Assembly: GCA_944393215.1 (NCBI GenBank) | Contig: CALXZL010000007.1 | Span: forward strand, 1 to 64,000 | Reading direction: 5' to 3' | Length of the DNA stretch: 64,000 nucleotides | Source of the DNA: an uncultured Alphaproteobacteria bacterium | GTDB lineage: Bacteria > Pseudomonadota > Alphaproteobacteria > RF32 > CAG-239 | Shown here: positions 8,703 to 18,600 of the stretch, one piece after another | How positions within the stretch are numbered: position 1 is the first letter of the stretch | How the letters are laid out: every line of letters starts with the position of its first letter | Translations under genes and position numbers: made by a program | Notes under the pieces: model-generated | The model's input: the letters and a program-made list of their open reading frames with translations, nothing else | Told to the model about the DNA's origin: nothing | The model's database searches: none

Positions 8703-10490
8703 TTATCCAAATACTTTTTTATCGAGTTTTTCCAACTCATCAATATAACCGGAGATAAGTTTCAACCCCATATTCCAGAATTTGGGATCATTGGGATTTA
8801 GTCCAAACGGTTTTAACAATTTGTCATAATCGGTAATTGCCGTCTTCTCCAACATTTGCAGATATTTTTTCGGAAAATCTTTAACACTGCCGTCCTGACT
8901 GACCTGATACAGTGAGTTTACCAAACAATCGGCAAAAGAATAGGCATAAACATAAAAAGGTAAGAAAAAGAAATGTCCGACTTGCAACCAAATATATGCC
9001 GAATTTTCATCCACATTAACATATGGACCTAACACATCTTTTTGTACTTCCAGCCAGATTTCAGCCAATCTTGCTTCCGACAACTCGCCTGATTTTCTTT
9101 CTTCATGAGCTTTACTCTCAAAAAAGTGAAAGGCTATTTGCCGAAATGCCGTATTAATCATGTCATTAACCTTTGAGGCTATCAAACACAATTTGGTTTT
9201 ATCATCTTTTATATTTCTTAATAAAGATTGGAAGGTTATCATTTCTCCGAATACGGATGCCACTTCTTCCGATGTCATGCGCGAAGTTTCGTTCAAATCA
9301 CCGTTCTTTTGGCGTAAACGCATATGACAGCCGTGTCCCAACTCGTGAGCCAAAGTCAAAACATCATTTTCTTTGCCGACAAAGTTTAATAACAAATAGG
9401 GGTGCTTAACACTGCTCGTCCCTGCCGCAAAGGCGCCGCTTCTTTTACCGTCACGCGGCGGAACATCAATCCAGGCATTTTCAAAAAACGGCAATGCGGT
9501 TTCATATAACTCCGGAGAAAATTCTTTATATGCATTGAGTACCGTGTCCACCGCTTCTTGCCAACTATAGTGCAAATCTGCCGAAAACGGCAAAGGTGCG
9601 TTTCTATCCCAATATTCAATTTTATCAACCCCCAACCATTTGGCTTTCAGCTTATAAAAACGGTGGCTGATGTTTTTATAATTCTTTTTTATTGTTTCTG
9701 CCAGCGCATCAACAACCTCATCAGAAACATTTTCACTTAAATTGCGTTCAGATACCGGCTTTTTATATTTTCTTTTATTATCTTCTATTAATTTGTCTTT
9801 AATCACCATATTATAAATAAAGGTAAACAGAGGGGAATTTTCTTTGCTGACTCGATTTAATTCTTTGCCGGCTTTTTCTCTTGTTTTGGCATCTTTATCT
9901 TGTAAAAGCTTGGAAATTTCTGCATCGTTATATTCTTTGCCGTCGATTGTAAATTTTAGCCGCGACGATTGTTCTTCATACAGACGAACCCAAGCCGAAG
10001 ATGACGTAACGGATTTTTCAAGCAAGACTTCTTCTACTTCTTCACTCAGCTCATGCTTTTTGAAACGTAAAACTCTTTCAAACCATGGTCTGTAGAATCC
10101 GACTTTATCATCTTTCAACCACTCTTTGATTTTTTTATCGGGAAGTTGATTGATTTCCAATGTGAAAAATACAAGCGGCTTAGCATATTCGGTTAATGCC
10201 TCCGAGGTATTTTGGTAAAAAGCCATAGCCTCGCCGTTTTTCATTTGCGTACACATGTTTAAGTAGGCAAATTCTCCCAAGACCGTACCTAAAGTCTCCA
10301 AATGTTCATATTCAACCAACGCATTATATATTTTTTGGGCATCAAGCTCTGCCAACTTACCTTTATATTTTTTGGCAAAATCTGCCGCTTTCTTTTTATA
10401 TTCTGATAAATCTTTTTTTATTTGCGGATCTTTTATGCCTTTGTATAAATCCGACAAATCCCATGCCGGCAAATCATTTTGCTTTTTCAT
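8703..10490 (-). CDS. pepF: Oligoendopeptidase F (M3B metallopeptidase)
   Basis: Cytoplasmic zinc peptidase that degrades short peptides. It carries HELGHGCH (HExxH, about residue 380) and the downstream Glu of the M3 family in the TSEEVASVFGEM region; the N-terminus PAWDLSDLYKGIKDP is typical of the bacterial PepF/M3B branch. The start at 10490 (595 residues) has GAGG nine bases upstream and matches the family N-terminus; a longer frame beginning at 10538 adds only a basic stretch that overlaps the upstream gene. The gene overlaps that upstream gene by 17 bases, and three genes (nucleotidyltransferase, small membrane protein, pepF) form one operon. Confidence 0.95.
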   Translation of the reverse strand: MKKQNDLPAWDLSDLYKGIKDPQIKKDLSEYKKKAADFAKKYKGKLAELDAQKIYNALVEYEHLETLGTVLGEFAYLNMCTQMKNGEAMAFYQNTSEALTEYAKPLVFFTLEINQLPDKKIKEWLKDDKVGFYRPWFERVLRFKKHELSEEVEEVLLEKSVTSSSAWVRLYEEQSSRLKFTIDGKEYNDAEISKLLQDKDAKTREKAGKELNRVSKENSPLFTFIYNMVIKDKLIEDNKRKYKKPVSERNLSENVSDEVVDALAETIKKNYKNISHRFYKLKAKWLGVDKIEYWDRNAPLPFSADLHYSWQEAVDTVLNAYKEFSPELYETALPFFENAWIDVPPRDGKRSGAFAAGTSSVKHPYLLLNFVGKENDVLTLAHELGHGCHMRLRQKNGDLNETSRMTSEEVASVFGEMITFQSLLRNIKDDKTKLCLIASKVNDMINTAFRQIAFHFFESKAHEERKSGELSEARLAEIWLEVQKDVLGPYVNVDENSAYIWLQVGHFFFLPFYVYAYSFADCLVNSLYQVSQDGSVKDFPKKYLQMLEKTAITDYDKLLKPFGLNPNDPKFWNMGLKLISGYIDELEKLDKKVFG

Positions 10491-10953
10491 TTTTCTTTTC
10501 CTCTTTCGCTGCAGAAATTTGTGTCTCAAGCTCATCACTCATTTTGATTAAATTTTGCATATCGGCTGTCGGTGTTATTCCCTTTTTGATATATTCGGCA
10601 TAAAATTCATCGTCTTCTGCCGGCATATTCGGTAATTCCGGTTCAAAAATATAATTAGACCACGGCGCCGATTGTTTTCCTTGTCCCCAATCTTTCCAGC
10701 CTTTTCCGATGACTTTCAGGTCGCACCAACTATTGGCTAAAATATGCTTGATACCGCAGCTGTATTTGTTTTCTTGCGGACAACTCAATAAGTTTTGAGC
10801 CAGCGCTTCCGTACAAGGAATAAAACCTCTTTTTTGGACATCATATCGCGGGGATAATAATATCAGCAAAAAAAACATAAAGCCTACCAGCAAGATAAAG
10901 CTCATCAGCAAGCCAAACCAATAATATTTCAAAAAAGCCGCTAACTTCTTCAT
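10474..10953 (-). CDS. Single-pass membrane protein of unknown function
   Basis: A 159-residue protein with one strong N-terminal membrane helix (about residues 12-34, GLLMSFILLVGFMFFLLI) followed by an outside domain containing four cysteines (PCTEALAQNLLSCP, YSCGIK, NSWCDLK), which could form disulfides in the periplasm. The C-terminus is a charged helix rich in Glu and Lys. It is not recognised. Its ATG overlaps the end of the nucleotidyltransferase gene by four bases (ATGA), and its own end overlaps pepF, so it is made together with both. Confidence 0.75.
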   Translation of the reverse strand: MKKLAAFLKYYWFGLLMSFILLVGFMFFLLILLSPRYDVQKRGFIPCTEALAQNLLSCPQENKYSCGIKHILANSWCDLKVIGKGWKDWGQGKQSAPWSNYIFEPELPNMPAEDDEFYAEYIKKGITPTADMQNLIKMSDELETQISAAKEEKKNEKAK

Positions 10954-11690
10954 GCTGATTTTTTTCCGTTTCTTTGCAGATACAATTCTTCCAACAAAGC
11001 CAGTTCTTCTCTGGTATTTGCTGCCGAAGCTTCATATACCGAACATTCTACCGCACTGCATTTTAAGCCTTTTTTCAAGGCAATTTCGACGGCATCGGTC
11101 AGATAATATTCTCCGGCGGCGTTGTTATCCGATATTTCATCCAATATTTCAAACAACTTTTCTCCGTCAAAGCACATCATGCCCGAATTGCAGAACTTAA
11201 CCGCTTTTTCTTCTTCATTGGCATCTTTAAATTCTACTATTCTTTCCAGCTCTCCGTTTTTCATAATCAAGCGTCCGTAACGGGCGGCGTCTTCCGGACA
11301 GAAGCCGACACATACTACCGCATAGCCTTCTCTTCTTTTGTTTAAAACTTTTTCTATGGTTTCTTTGGTATATAACGGCTGATCTCCGAAAATAACCAAG
11401 ACATCTCCCTTAAAGCCATTTAAGGCTTCTTTTGCACATTTAACGGCATGTCCCGTTCCCAACTGTTTATCTTGGACACAGGTCTTATACGGTGCAACTT
11501 CTTTTTTGACCAAGTCTCCGTCCGGGGCAATAACCACCACAACATCATCAATTTTTTCGGCTTCCAATGTGTCTAATATGTGTCTTATCATCGGTTTTCC
11601 GCATACCGGCATCATGACTTTCGGCAAATCTGATTTCATTCTTGTGCCTTTGCCTGCTCCCAATATTACGGCTGCTACTTTATTATTCAT
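10950..11690 (-). CDS. Sugar-nucleotidyltransferase, GlmU N-terminal-like
   Basis: The 246-residue protein is the nucleotidyltransferase half of a GlmU-type enzyme: AAVILGAGKGTRMKSDLPKV is the nucleotide-binding signature, followed by QDKQLGTGHAVKCAKEAL and VLVIFGDQPLYT (metal-binding Asp). The family makes UDP-GlcNAc or another NDP-sugar from a sugar 1-phosphate. The left-handed beta-helix acetyltransferase domain of full GlmU (about 450 residues) is missing. It may work with a separate acetyltransferase or be a different NDP-sugar synthase. AAGGAG precedes the ATG. First gene of the operon with the small membrane protein and pepF. Confidence 0.88.
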   Translation of the reverse strand: MNNKVAAVILGAGKGTRMKSDLPKVMMPVCGKPMIRHILDTLEAEKIDDVVVVIAPDGDLVKKEVAPYKTCVQDKQLGTGHAVKCAKEALNGFKGDVLVIFGDQPLYTKETIEKVLNKRREGYAVVCVGFCPEDAARYGRLIMKNGELERIVEFKDANEEEKAVKFCNSGMMCFDGEKLFEILDEISDNNAAGEYYLTDAVEIALKKGLKCSAVECSVYEASAANTREELALLEELYLQRNGKKSA

Positions 11691-11776
11691 TTATATTCTC
11701 CTTCATAATCTTTTTTTAATTAATATCAGTTTATATTATCAGAGGTATAATTTTTGTTAATATCCGTGAGGCGGTT

Positions 11777-13939
11777 ATGCGAAAACTTTTTCTTGCAATT
11801 TGTTTCATTATTTCTCTATCTCCCGTTCTGTCTTTTGCGGCGGTCAGAACCATGTCCAGTTTGGAAGAAGCGCAACATAACAGCCGTGAAAATAACCTGC
11901 CCGTCTCTGAAGAAATTATGAAGGAAAAACAATATTTCAGAAATATGACGCAGGAACAAATGCGGGAATATCTCAGAGACAGATTGTTCCATGTGGTGAT
12001 TAATGAGTTTGAAAAAACAGACGGTTTGAACGGCGATGGTACCATTAATGTGCAAAAATCCGATATTCAACGTGAAATCGAAGCTCAAAACAGCAAATCT
12101 ATTTTTGAGAAAATTTATGACAAAGCCATGAATAATCTCATTAATATCACTGATCCCAAACCTGCCGCCAAAATTTATACCGATGGACGAAACCTTTCAA
12201 GAAATATGCGTCCTCAAGCCGCAGAAGATGCTGAAATGTTTTATAATCAAGAAATGGCTCAACGCCAAGCTTGGCTTAATTCTAATATTGAGATGATTGA
12301 TGTGGAATTGCCCCCTTATAACAAAAAAACTCTTGTGCCGGCTCAGGAGCATATCCCTTATTTGTTCTCACGAATCGAATTACTGCCTGACGGACTCACT
12401 ATGTTTTCCGATACGATTGTTGTGGTGGCAAATAACAACAAAATTAAAAATGGTATTCAGCGCGCTTTTCCTAAATTTGTGATCGATCGCGAGGGCAAAC
12501 GACAAAAAGTGGATTTTAATCTGCTCGGGGTTTATATTAACGGGAATCCGGTTGAATATAAAATTTCCGATCGGAATAATTATGTTTTTATGGAACCGAA
12601 ATATAATTTTCAGCTCAGCCCCGGGGTTTATGAATTTCAGTTTGACTATACTATTGATAACCAGATATTCTCTTATGACGAATTTGATGAGTTTTATTGG
12701 AATCTTACCGGAAGTGTCTGGAATCTTGTTATTGCTCGCGCCGGTGCCGTTGTTATCTTTCCGCCCAACACTCAAACTCTGGGACAAAATGCTATCTCCG
12801 GATATCCAGGATATTGGCGAGATGATACCGTTGTCATTTCTCAAGAACAAGACAGTGTTTTGGGCTTTGCCTCAAAATCGCCTTTGTTTATCGGGCAAGC
12901 ATTGGAAATAATCGTTTCCTTACCTAAAGGTGCCGTTTCCAATATTTCCTGGAGCAAAAAATTCTTGCGTTTTATTAACGAATACGGTGATATTTTGTTC
13001 GCCGTCTTCGGTCTTGCCGCTATTTTCTTGTCTTATTTCTTTTCTTGGCGCTCTATCCGAAAAAATAAAAATTTGCGTGTTAAAGGAATCTTACAAAATG
13101 CTCCCTTATTAAGATATCTTGCCAAAGGTATCGTCGATAAAAAAACTTTCGGAACTTTTCTTCTTGAGCTTTATCGTAAAAATATCATTGATATTGAACA
13201 AAATGATAATAATATCTTGCTGGTGAAAAAGACTGATAATCTTACTTCTTTATCTAACGGTGAAAAAAAAGTTCTTCTCTCCTTATTTAAAGATAAAGAA
13301 AATATTTTAAACATTAATTCTTTTTCTGCGTCCAAAATCAAAAAAGCTTTTGATATTCTTAAAAACCATGTCTTATATCAAGCTAAAAAACTCGGCTTAA
13401 TTCTTAACTTTACATATCTCCTGTTCAGCATTGGCATGTTGCTTGTAACCGAAGCTGCCATTGCTTTTCTTTCTTATGATTTTGCTTATAATTTTTTGTT
13501 TTTACTTCTGAGCACGCTTGTCCTTGCTTTGTGTCTGTGGCTGTTTCAATATAAATTTTCTTGTTCGTGGAAAAACAAAACCGCTAAAATTTGTGCCATA
13601 TTCTTTGCCGCATCAACTGCCTTTATCATGCTGGCAACAGTCAATTTGCCTACCGTCTTGATTATTGCGGTAACCCTTATTATTATTCAAGAATTTACCA
13701 AACTTTATCTTCAACGCGACGGCTTGCTTGCCACTTGTGTTAAAGATGCCTTAAACCTGGCAACCCTTTTACAAAATAAAGCCGATGCCCTGTGCTTGGG
13801 AAAAGATTTTCTTAAAAATCAGGCTGCTATATTTGCTTTGGACTGTGAATCCTTTTATTCTTTGCAAGAAAAAAACAAAAACATTTATAAACTTAATATT
13901 ATCAATATGATGGTTGAAAAGATGCCCGATATTGATTAG
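11777..13939 (+). CDS. DUF2207-type membrane protein
   Basis: A 720-residue envelope protein. It has a cleavable signal peptide (MRKLFLAICFIISLSPVLSF, then A-A), a large extracytoplasmic region, and the DUF2207 hallmark around FDEFYWNLTGSVWNL (about residues 305-325). A membrane helix near residues 410-430 (ILFAVFGLAAIFLSYFF) and four further helices between 540 and 640 surround a cytoplasmic part (KGIVDKKTFGTFLLELYRK). DUF2207 proteins are common but uncharacterised; the layout suggests an outside ligand-binding domain coupled to a cytoplasmic winged-helix-like segment. Its stop overlaps the stop of the convergent downstream gene by four bases, with no terminator between them. Confidence 0.85.
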   Translation: MRKLFLAICFIISLSPVLSFAAVRTMSSLEEAQHNSRENNLPVSEEIMKEKQYFRNMTQEQMREYLRDRLFHVVINEFEKTDGLNGDGTINVQKSDIQREIEAQNSKSIFEKIYDKAMNNLINITDPKPAAKIYTDGRNLSRNMRPQAAEDAEMFYNQEMAQRQAWLNSNIEMIDVELPPYNKKTLVPAQEHIPYLFSRIELLPDGLTMFSDTIVVVANNNKIKNGIQRAFPKFVIDREGKRQKVDFNLLGVYINGNPVEYKISDRNNYVFMEPKYNFQLSPGVYEFQFDYTIDNQIFSYDEFDEFYWNLTGSVWNLVIARAGAVVIFPPNTQTLGQNAISGYPGYWRDDTVVISQEQDSVLGFASKSPLFIGQALEIIVSLPKGAVSNISWSKKFLRFINEYGDILFAVFGLAAIFLSYFFSWRSIRKNKNLRVKGILQNAPLLRYLAKGIVDKKTFGTFLLELYRKNIIDIEQNDNNILLVKKTDNLTSLSNGEKKVLLSLFKDKENILNINSFSASKIKKAFDILKNHVLYQAKKLGLILNFTYLLFSIGMLLVTEAAIAFLSYDFAYNFLFLLLSTLVLALCLWLFQYKFSCSWKNKTAKICAIFFAASTAFIMLATVNLPTVLIIAVTLIIIQEFTKLYLQRDGLLATCVKDALNLATLLQNKADALCLGKDFLKNQAAIFALDCESFYSLQEKNKNIYKLNIINMMVEKMPDID

Positions 13940-14739
13940 TTATCCGAAACCTGTTTTTGCTTCTTGTCAAAATAGATAAAATATTGATAAATATGCGCCA
14001 GAAACGATGCCTTTATCGTATCATTTAAAAAGCCTATCATTGTCAAACTAAAACTAAAAATCAGATTTAGGAAAACATTATCAAATCGGATAGCAAAATA
14101 TAAGCTGCTGACAAATATATTAACCAGCGACATCGGCAGTGCCAATATAAACAAGCCCCAAAATATGGCATTTATGTTTCCTTTAGTCAGTTCAAAAGAT
14201 TTATTAAAGCTCATTTCCGCATCTTCTATGGCGATACCCGGAAAAACCAAGATATATCTTGATAAATACATACTGATAATAAAGAAACTTATTGCCGAAA
14301 AAATAATGCCTATTTGTTTGAGACTTCCGAGTTTTAATATACTACCAATTACACCGAACAACAAACCGATGATTACAGAAAGCAAAACAGCCGCAAATAT
14401 TAATTTCAGCATTGCCCATATATATTTAAAATCTTTTGTACCAAATCTCGGGCGGAAATATTTTCCTGTCTCTGTTTTGGTAATGACATAAATTATATAG
14501 CTTATAATGATTGATATTCCGCCAAAAAATAAGCTCCATTGATATAGATTTAATTTTTGTTCACTCACACAATTTTCCGAGCCTATCGGACATAAGGATG
14601 GAAAACCTTCGCAGGCATCTATCAGGCAGGTTAGCACCCCCCAAAACAAACTTAAACGAATATATACGCTTAGATGACTGAAAACAAAATTGAAACTTCT
14701 TTTAATTGCTTCTCCGAAAGGTAGATGAATTTCCTTCAT
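13936..14739 (-). CDS. Polytopic membrane protein
   Basis: A 267-residue protein with six or so membrane helices (for instance IIISYIIYVITK, LLSVIIGLLFGVIGSIL, ISFFIISMYLSRYILVFP) and a short Cys-containing loop (CEGFPSLCPIGSENC). The stretch FPGIAIEDAEMSFNKSFELT is reminiscent of the conserved loop in bacterial multi-helix proteins of the DUF975/glycerophosphodiester phosphodiesterase membrane-domain type; this is a weak resemblance. Its ATG overlaps the stop of the preceding membrane protein gene by four bases (ATGA). The two are probably a heteromeric pair transcribed after dnaE. Confidence 0.7.
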   Translation of the reverse strand: MKEIHLPFGEAIKRSFNFVFSHLSVYIRLSLFWGVLTCLIDACEGFPSLCPIGSENCVSEQKLNLYQWSLFFGGISIIISYIIYVITKTETGKYFRPRFGTKDFKYIWAMLKLIFAAVLLSVIIGLLFGVIGSILKLGSLKQIGIIFSAISFFIISMYLSRYILVFPGIAIEDAEMSFNKSFELTKGNINAIFWGLFILALPMSLVNIFVSSLYFAIRFDNVFLNLIFSFSLTMIGFLNDTIKASFLAHIYQYFIYFDKKQKQVSDN

Positions 14740-15641
14740 ATGTTCTCATCCCCTTCTGTTGAAGCATATAAAATATCATATTGCATGTTTATATTATTGA
14801 TAACAACAATATATAAAAATAAGGAAAAAAAGTCATATACATATTCGGACAAAAGTTGATTTAAAATCGTTATACTTCCGGTCAGAGATTTAAAATTGGT
14901 ATATAAATTGCCAAAAATGAACATTCCTATTGTTAAAATCAGCATAAAACTTAAAAATATTTTTAAAGTGTTGCCAGAAGTTTTGTTCCAAATGTCAGAT
15001 AACTTCTCTCGCTTTTGTCCTCTCATGGCAAAACCCAATACCGTATAAAAACGCAATAAAATTATCGGCATTAGAAATCCGATTGAAACAAAGGCAAAAA
15101 AGACCATTTCCACCTGCCAGTTCGGATCGGGAACTCTCACATATAATACCCACCATGACAGTAGCGGTAAGAGATTTAAAATTAAAAATAAAAATAAATA
15201 ACCGGAAAATATCAAACATCTTCTATCAACCGAAAATAGTGTTTTTCCGGCAAAAGAAACTCCGGCATTAACATATTCATACCATTTAATTCCGACATAT
15301 CCGAAAATTAATATTCTGATTAAGCTGTGCCCTATATATCCGTATAAGGAGTTGGAACAATATAAAACCTCTCCGGAGGGCTGACCATAACTGCATAAAT
15401 AATTAAATCCGAGCATTGTCGAAGACAGGCAAATCAGCAGTGCTGCCGGTAACGCTAAAGAAAAAAATATTTTTCCGTTATCTAAAATCTGATTCAACGG
15501 CGCAAACATTAATCGAAACAGCGGCAGTTTTATCTCTTTTTCTCTTTCTTGCTCATCTGCCGGAGCCAGAAATCCGCCTTTCTGAAATAAAGACGAAGAC
15601 GAATATTTTTGCTGAAGTTTGGTAAGAATTTTATTAAGCAT
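14736..15641 (-). CDS. Polytopic membrane protein, partner of the next gene
   Basis: A protein of 301 residues with about six membrane helices (LPAALLICLSSTMLG, YLFLFLILNLLPLLSWWVL, FVSIGFLMPIILLRFYTVLG). The general layout parallels the downstream 267-residue protein, and both end in cytoplasmic charged tails, so they may be distant paralogues. I chose the ATG at 15641, preceded by AAAGGA, over an in-frame TTG at 15647 that would overlap the dnaE stop. It follows dnaE after two bases, so it rides on the dnaE transcript, an odd place for a membrane protein pair. Function unknown. Confidence 0.7.
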   Translation of the reverse strand: MLNKILTKLQQKYSSSSLFQKGGFLAPADEQEREKEIKLPLFRLMFAPLNQILDNGKIFFSLALPAALLICLSSTMLGFNYLCSYGQPSGEVLYCSNSLYGYIGHSLIRILIFGYVGIKWYEYVNAGVSFAGKTLFSVDRRCLIFSGYLFLFLILNLLPLLSWWVLYVRVPDPNWQVEMVFFAFVSIGFLMPIILLRFYTVLGFAMRGQKREKLSDIWNKTSGNTLKIFLSFMLILTIGMFIFGNLYTNFKSLTGSITILNQLLSEYVYDFFSLFLYIVVINNINMQYDILYASTEGDENI

Positions 15642-15643
15642 AA

Positions 15644-18600
15644 TCAAATTTCCTTTATTGTGGTTACGCCTGATATTCCTCTGATTTTGCTTATGGTATC
15701 ATTCACAAAGGCAAAACCGCCGGAAAGTTCAATTCGGACATCCCATTCCGGATGCTCGGGTTTGATATATATCTTATTTACGCCGTTATTATCATGACGC
15801 AAGACTTCGTGTATCGGTTTGACGGCACTGACATCATTGACATAAATTATCATCCCGCTGGCAACATTTGCGATGGCATGATCTAATGTTTCTACAAAAT
15901 TTATCATGGTGCGCGGCATTGATTCTTCATTATCTTTGGTGATATTGACACTTACCAGCAACGGAAGTCCGGAATTGATTATATCTTCATATTTGGCTAA
16001 GCCTTCCGAAAAAACCAAGCCTTCAAAACTGCTGCTTCCGTCCGAAAGCTGTAAAAAGGCATATTTGTTACCGCTTTTACTGATGCGCTTTTGACAAGAG
16101 GTGACACAACCTGCCAACTTGGCGCGGATATTATCCCCGACACGAACACTGCCATATACTTCCGCTGCCGATTTAACACCCAATTTTTCCATACCTTCGC
16201 GATAACTGTCTAACGGATGCGCCGAAAGATAGAAGCCTATGGCTTCCGCCTCAAGTTTTAATTTTTCCAATTCGGGCCAATCGGGTTTATCTGCCAACTT
16301 AACTTTGGCGTGTAATTCTTCCGTGCCAAACAAAGATGCCTGTGAGCTCGTTTTTAATTCGGTTGAGGAATATATGTGTTGAATGATTGTTTCAATATTG
16401 GCAAATATCTTCCCGCGATTTTTTTCCAAACAATCAAAAGCTCCGGCTTTGCACAGTTGCTCTAATTGGCGGCGGTTGATTTGTTTGAAATCGGTACGAT
16501 GAATAAAATCAGATAAATCTTTATACGGACCATGTTTTTTGCGTTCATCAACAATGCTTTGCATATTGGCGGCGCCCACACCTTTAATTGCGCCCAAGGC
16601 ATAGCGAATGTTGCCGTTTTCAACGGCAAAGTCGGCTTCCGAATGATTGATGTCCGGCGGCAAAACCTTAAAACCTAACTTTTTGCATTCTTCTTTATAA
16701 TTTTGCAATTTATCAACATTGGTCATATCCAAAGTCATGACGGCGCACATAAATTCAACCGGATAATGCGCCTTCAAATATGCGGTTTGATAAGATACCA
16801 ATGAATAAGCCGCTGCGTGCGATTTGTTAAAACCATAAGATGCAAATTTTTCCATTTGGTCAAAAATGGCGGTTGCGGTGGCTTCGGGAATACCTTTTTT
16901 CAAAGCACCTTCGGTAAACATGGCGCGTTGTTTGGGAATTTCATCGCGCATTTTTTTACCCATGACTTTACGCAATTTATCCGCTCCGCCCATGGTATAG
17001 CCGCCTAAAACCTGTGCAATTTTCATAACCTGCTCTTGATAAACCATAATTCCGTAGGTTTCATCCAATATCGGGGCTAAGTCAGGATGCAGATAGGTGA
17101 TTTCTTCTTCTCCGTGTTTGCGTTTGATATAGGTTGGAATATTATCCATCGGTCCGGGACGATACAAGGACACAATAGCAATTAAATCTTCAAAACGGTC
17201 GGGGCGAATCTGTTTATGAACATCCTTCATTCCTGCCGATTCAAATTGGAATACGGCTGCCGTATCTCCACGGGAAAGCATTTGATAAGTTTCTTTATCA
17301 TCCAGAGGGACACTATCTATGTCTAAATCAATGCCATGGCTTACTTTTACCCAATCTACCGCTTTTTTAATGACGGTTAAGGTCTTTAACCCCAAAAAGT
17401 CAAACTTAATCAAACCGGTTTCTTCCACAAACTTCATATCATATTGCGTAACCGGCATATCGGCTTTGGGATCTTTATATAAAGGAACAAGTTCGTCCAA
17501 CGGGCGGTCGCCGATTACCACGCCGGCGGCGTGCATACCTGACTGACGATACAAACCCTCTAACTTCATACCAATATCAAAAAGTTTATTTATCTGCGGA
17601 TCATTTTGCCGCATTTCTTCCAACTCGGGTACTTGCTCCAAAGACTCCTTCAACGTGGGGTTTTTGCCTTGAACACCGGGAGGAATCATCTTAGAGATTT
17701 TATCGGCTTGCGTATAGGGCATTTGCAAAACGCGCGCCACATCTCTAATTACGTTTTTGGCTTGCAGCTTACCATAAGTAATGATTTGTGCCACGTGGTC
17801 AAAACCATATTTGTTTTGCACATATTCAATGGTTTTGTAACGATTTTCCTGACAAAAATCGACGTCAAAGTCAGGCATGTTAACACGTTCCGGATTTAAG
17901 AAACGTTCAAACAACAAGTCTAATTTTATCGGATCTAAATCGGTAATTTTTAAAGACCACGCCACTATGGAACCGGCACCGGAACCACGCCCCGGCCCAA
18001 CCGGAACACCATGTCCTTTAGACCAACGAATAAAGTCCGACACGATTAAGAAATAGCCGGGGAAGCCCATTTTTTTGATAACGCTTAATTCATATTCCAA
18101 ACGGGCATAATATTTTTCATCAATTTCTTTTTTTTCTTCTTCTGTCATACCTTCATGGTAGACATGAATCTTCATCCTCTCGTTCAAACCTTTATAGGCT
18201 TCTTCGGTGATGAACTCATCTTGGGTTCTGCCGCCGGGACATTCAAAAATCGGCAGAAGAGGATTTACCTTCTGCGATATAAAATTGCAGCGCATTGCAA
18301 TGTTAACCGTGTTTTCTATCGCCTCGGGCAAATCTTTGAAAAGCTCAATCATCTCCTCAGTACTGCGTAAGCGATTGTTTGGCGAAAATTTGCGGCGGTT
18401 TTCATTGGCAACATATTCGCCTTCGGCAATGCATATCAGGGCATCATGCGCCTCATACATATCGGCGTCCATAAAATAGGCTTCATTGGTGGCAACAAGA
18501 GGAATATTATATTTATATGCCCAATCGATAAAGGTTTCTTCGGTTTTTTGTTCCTGCTCCAAACCGATACGAGAAATTTCCATATAAAGGCGGTTACCGA

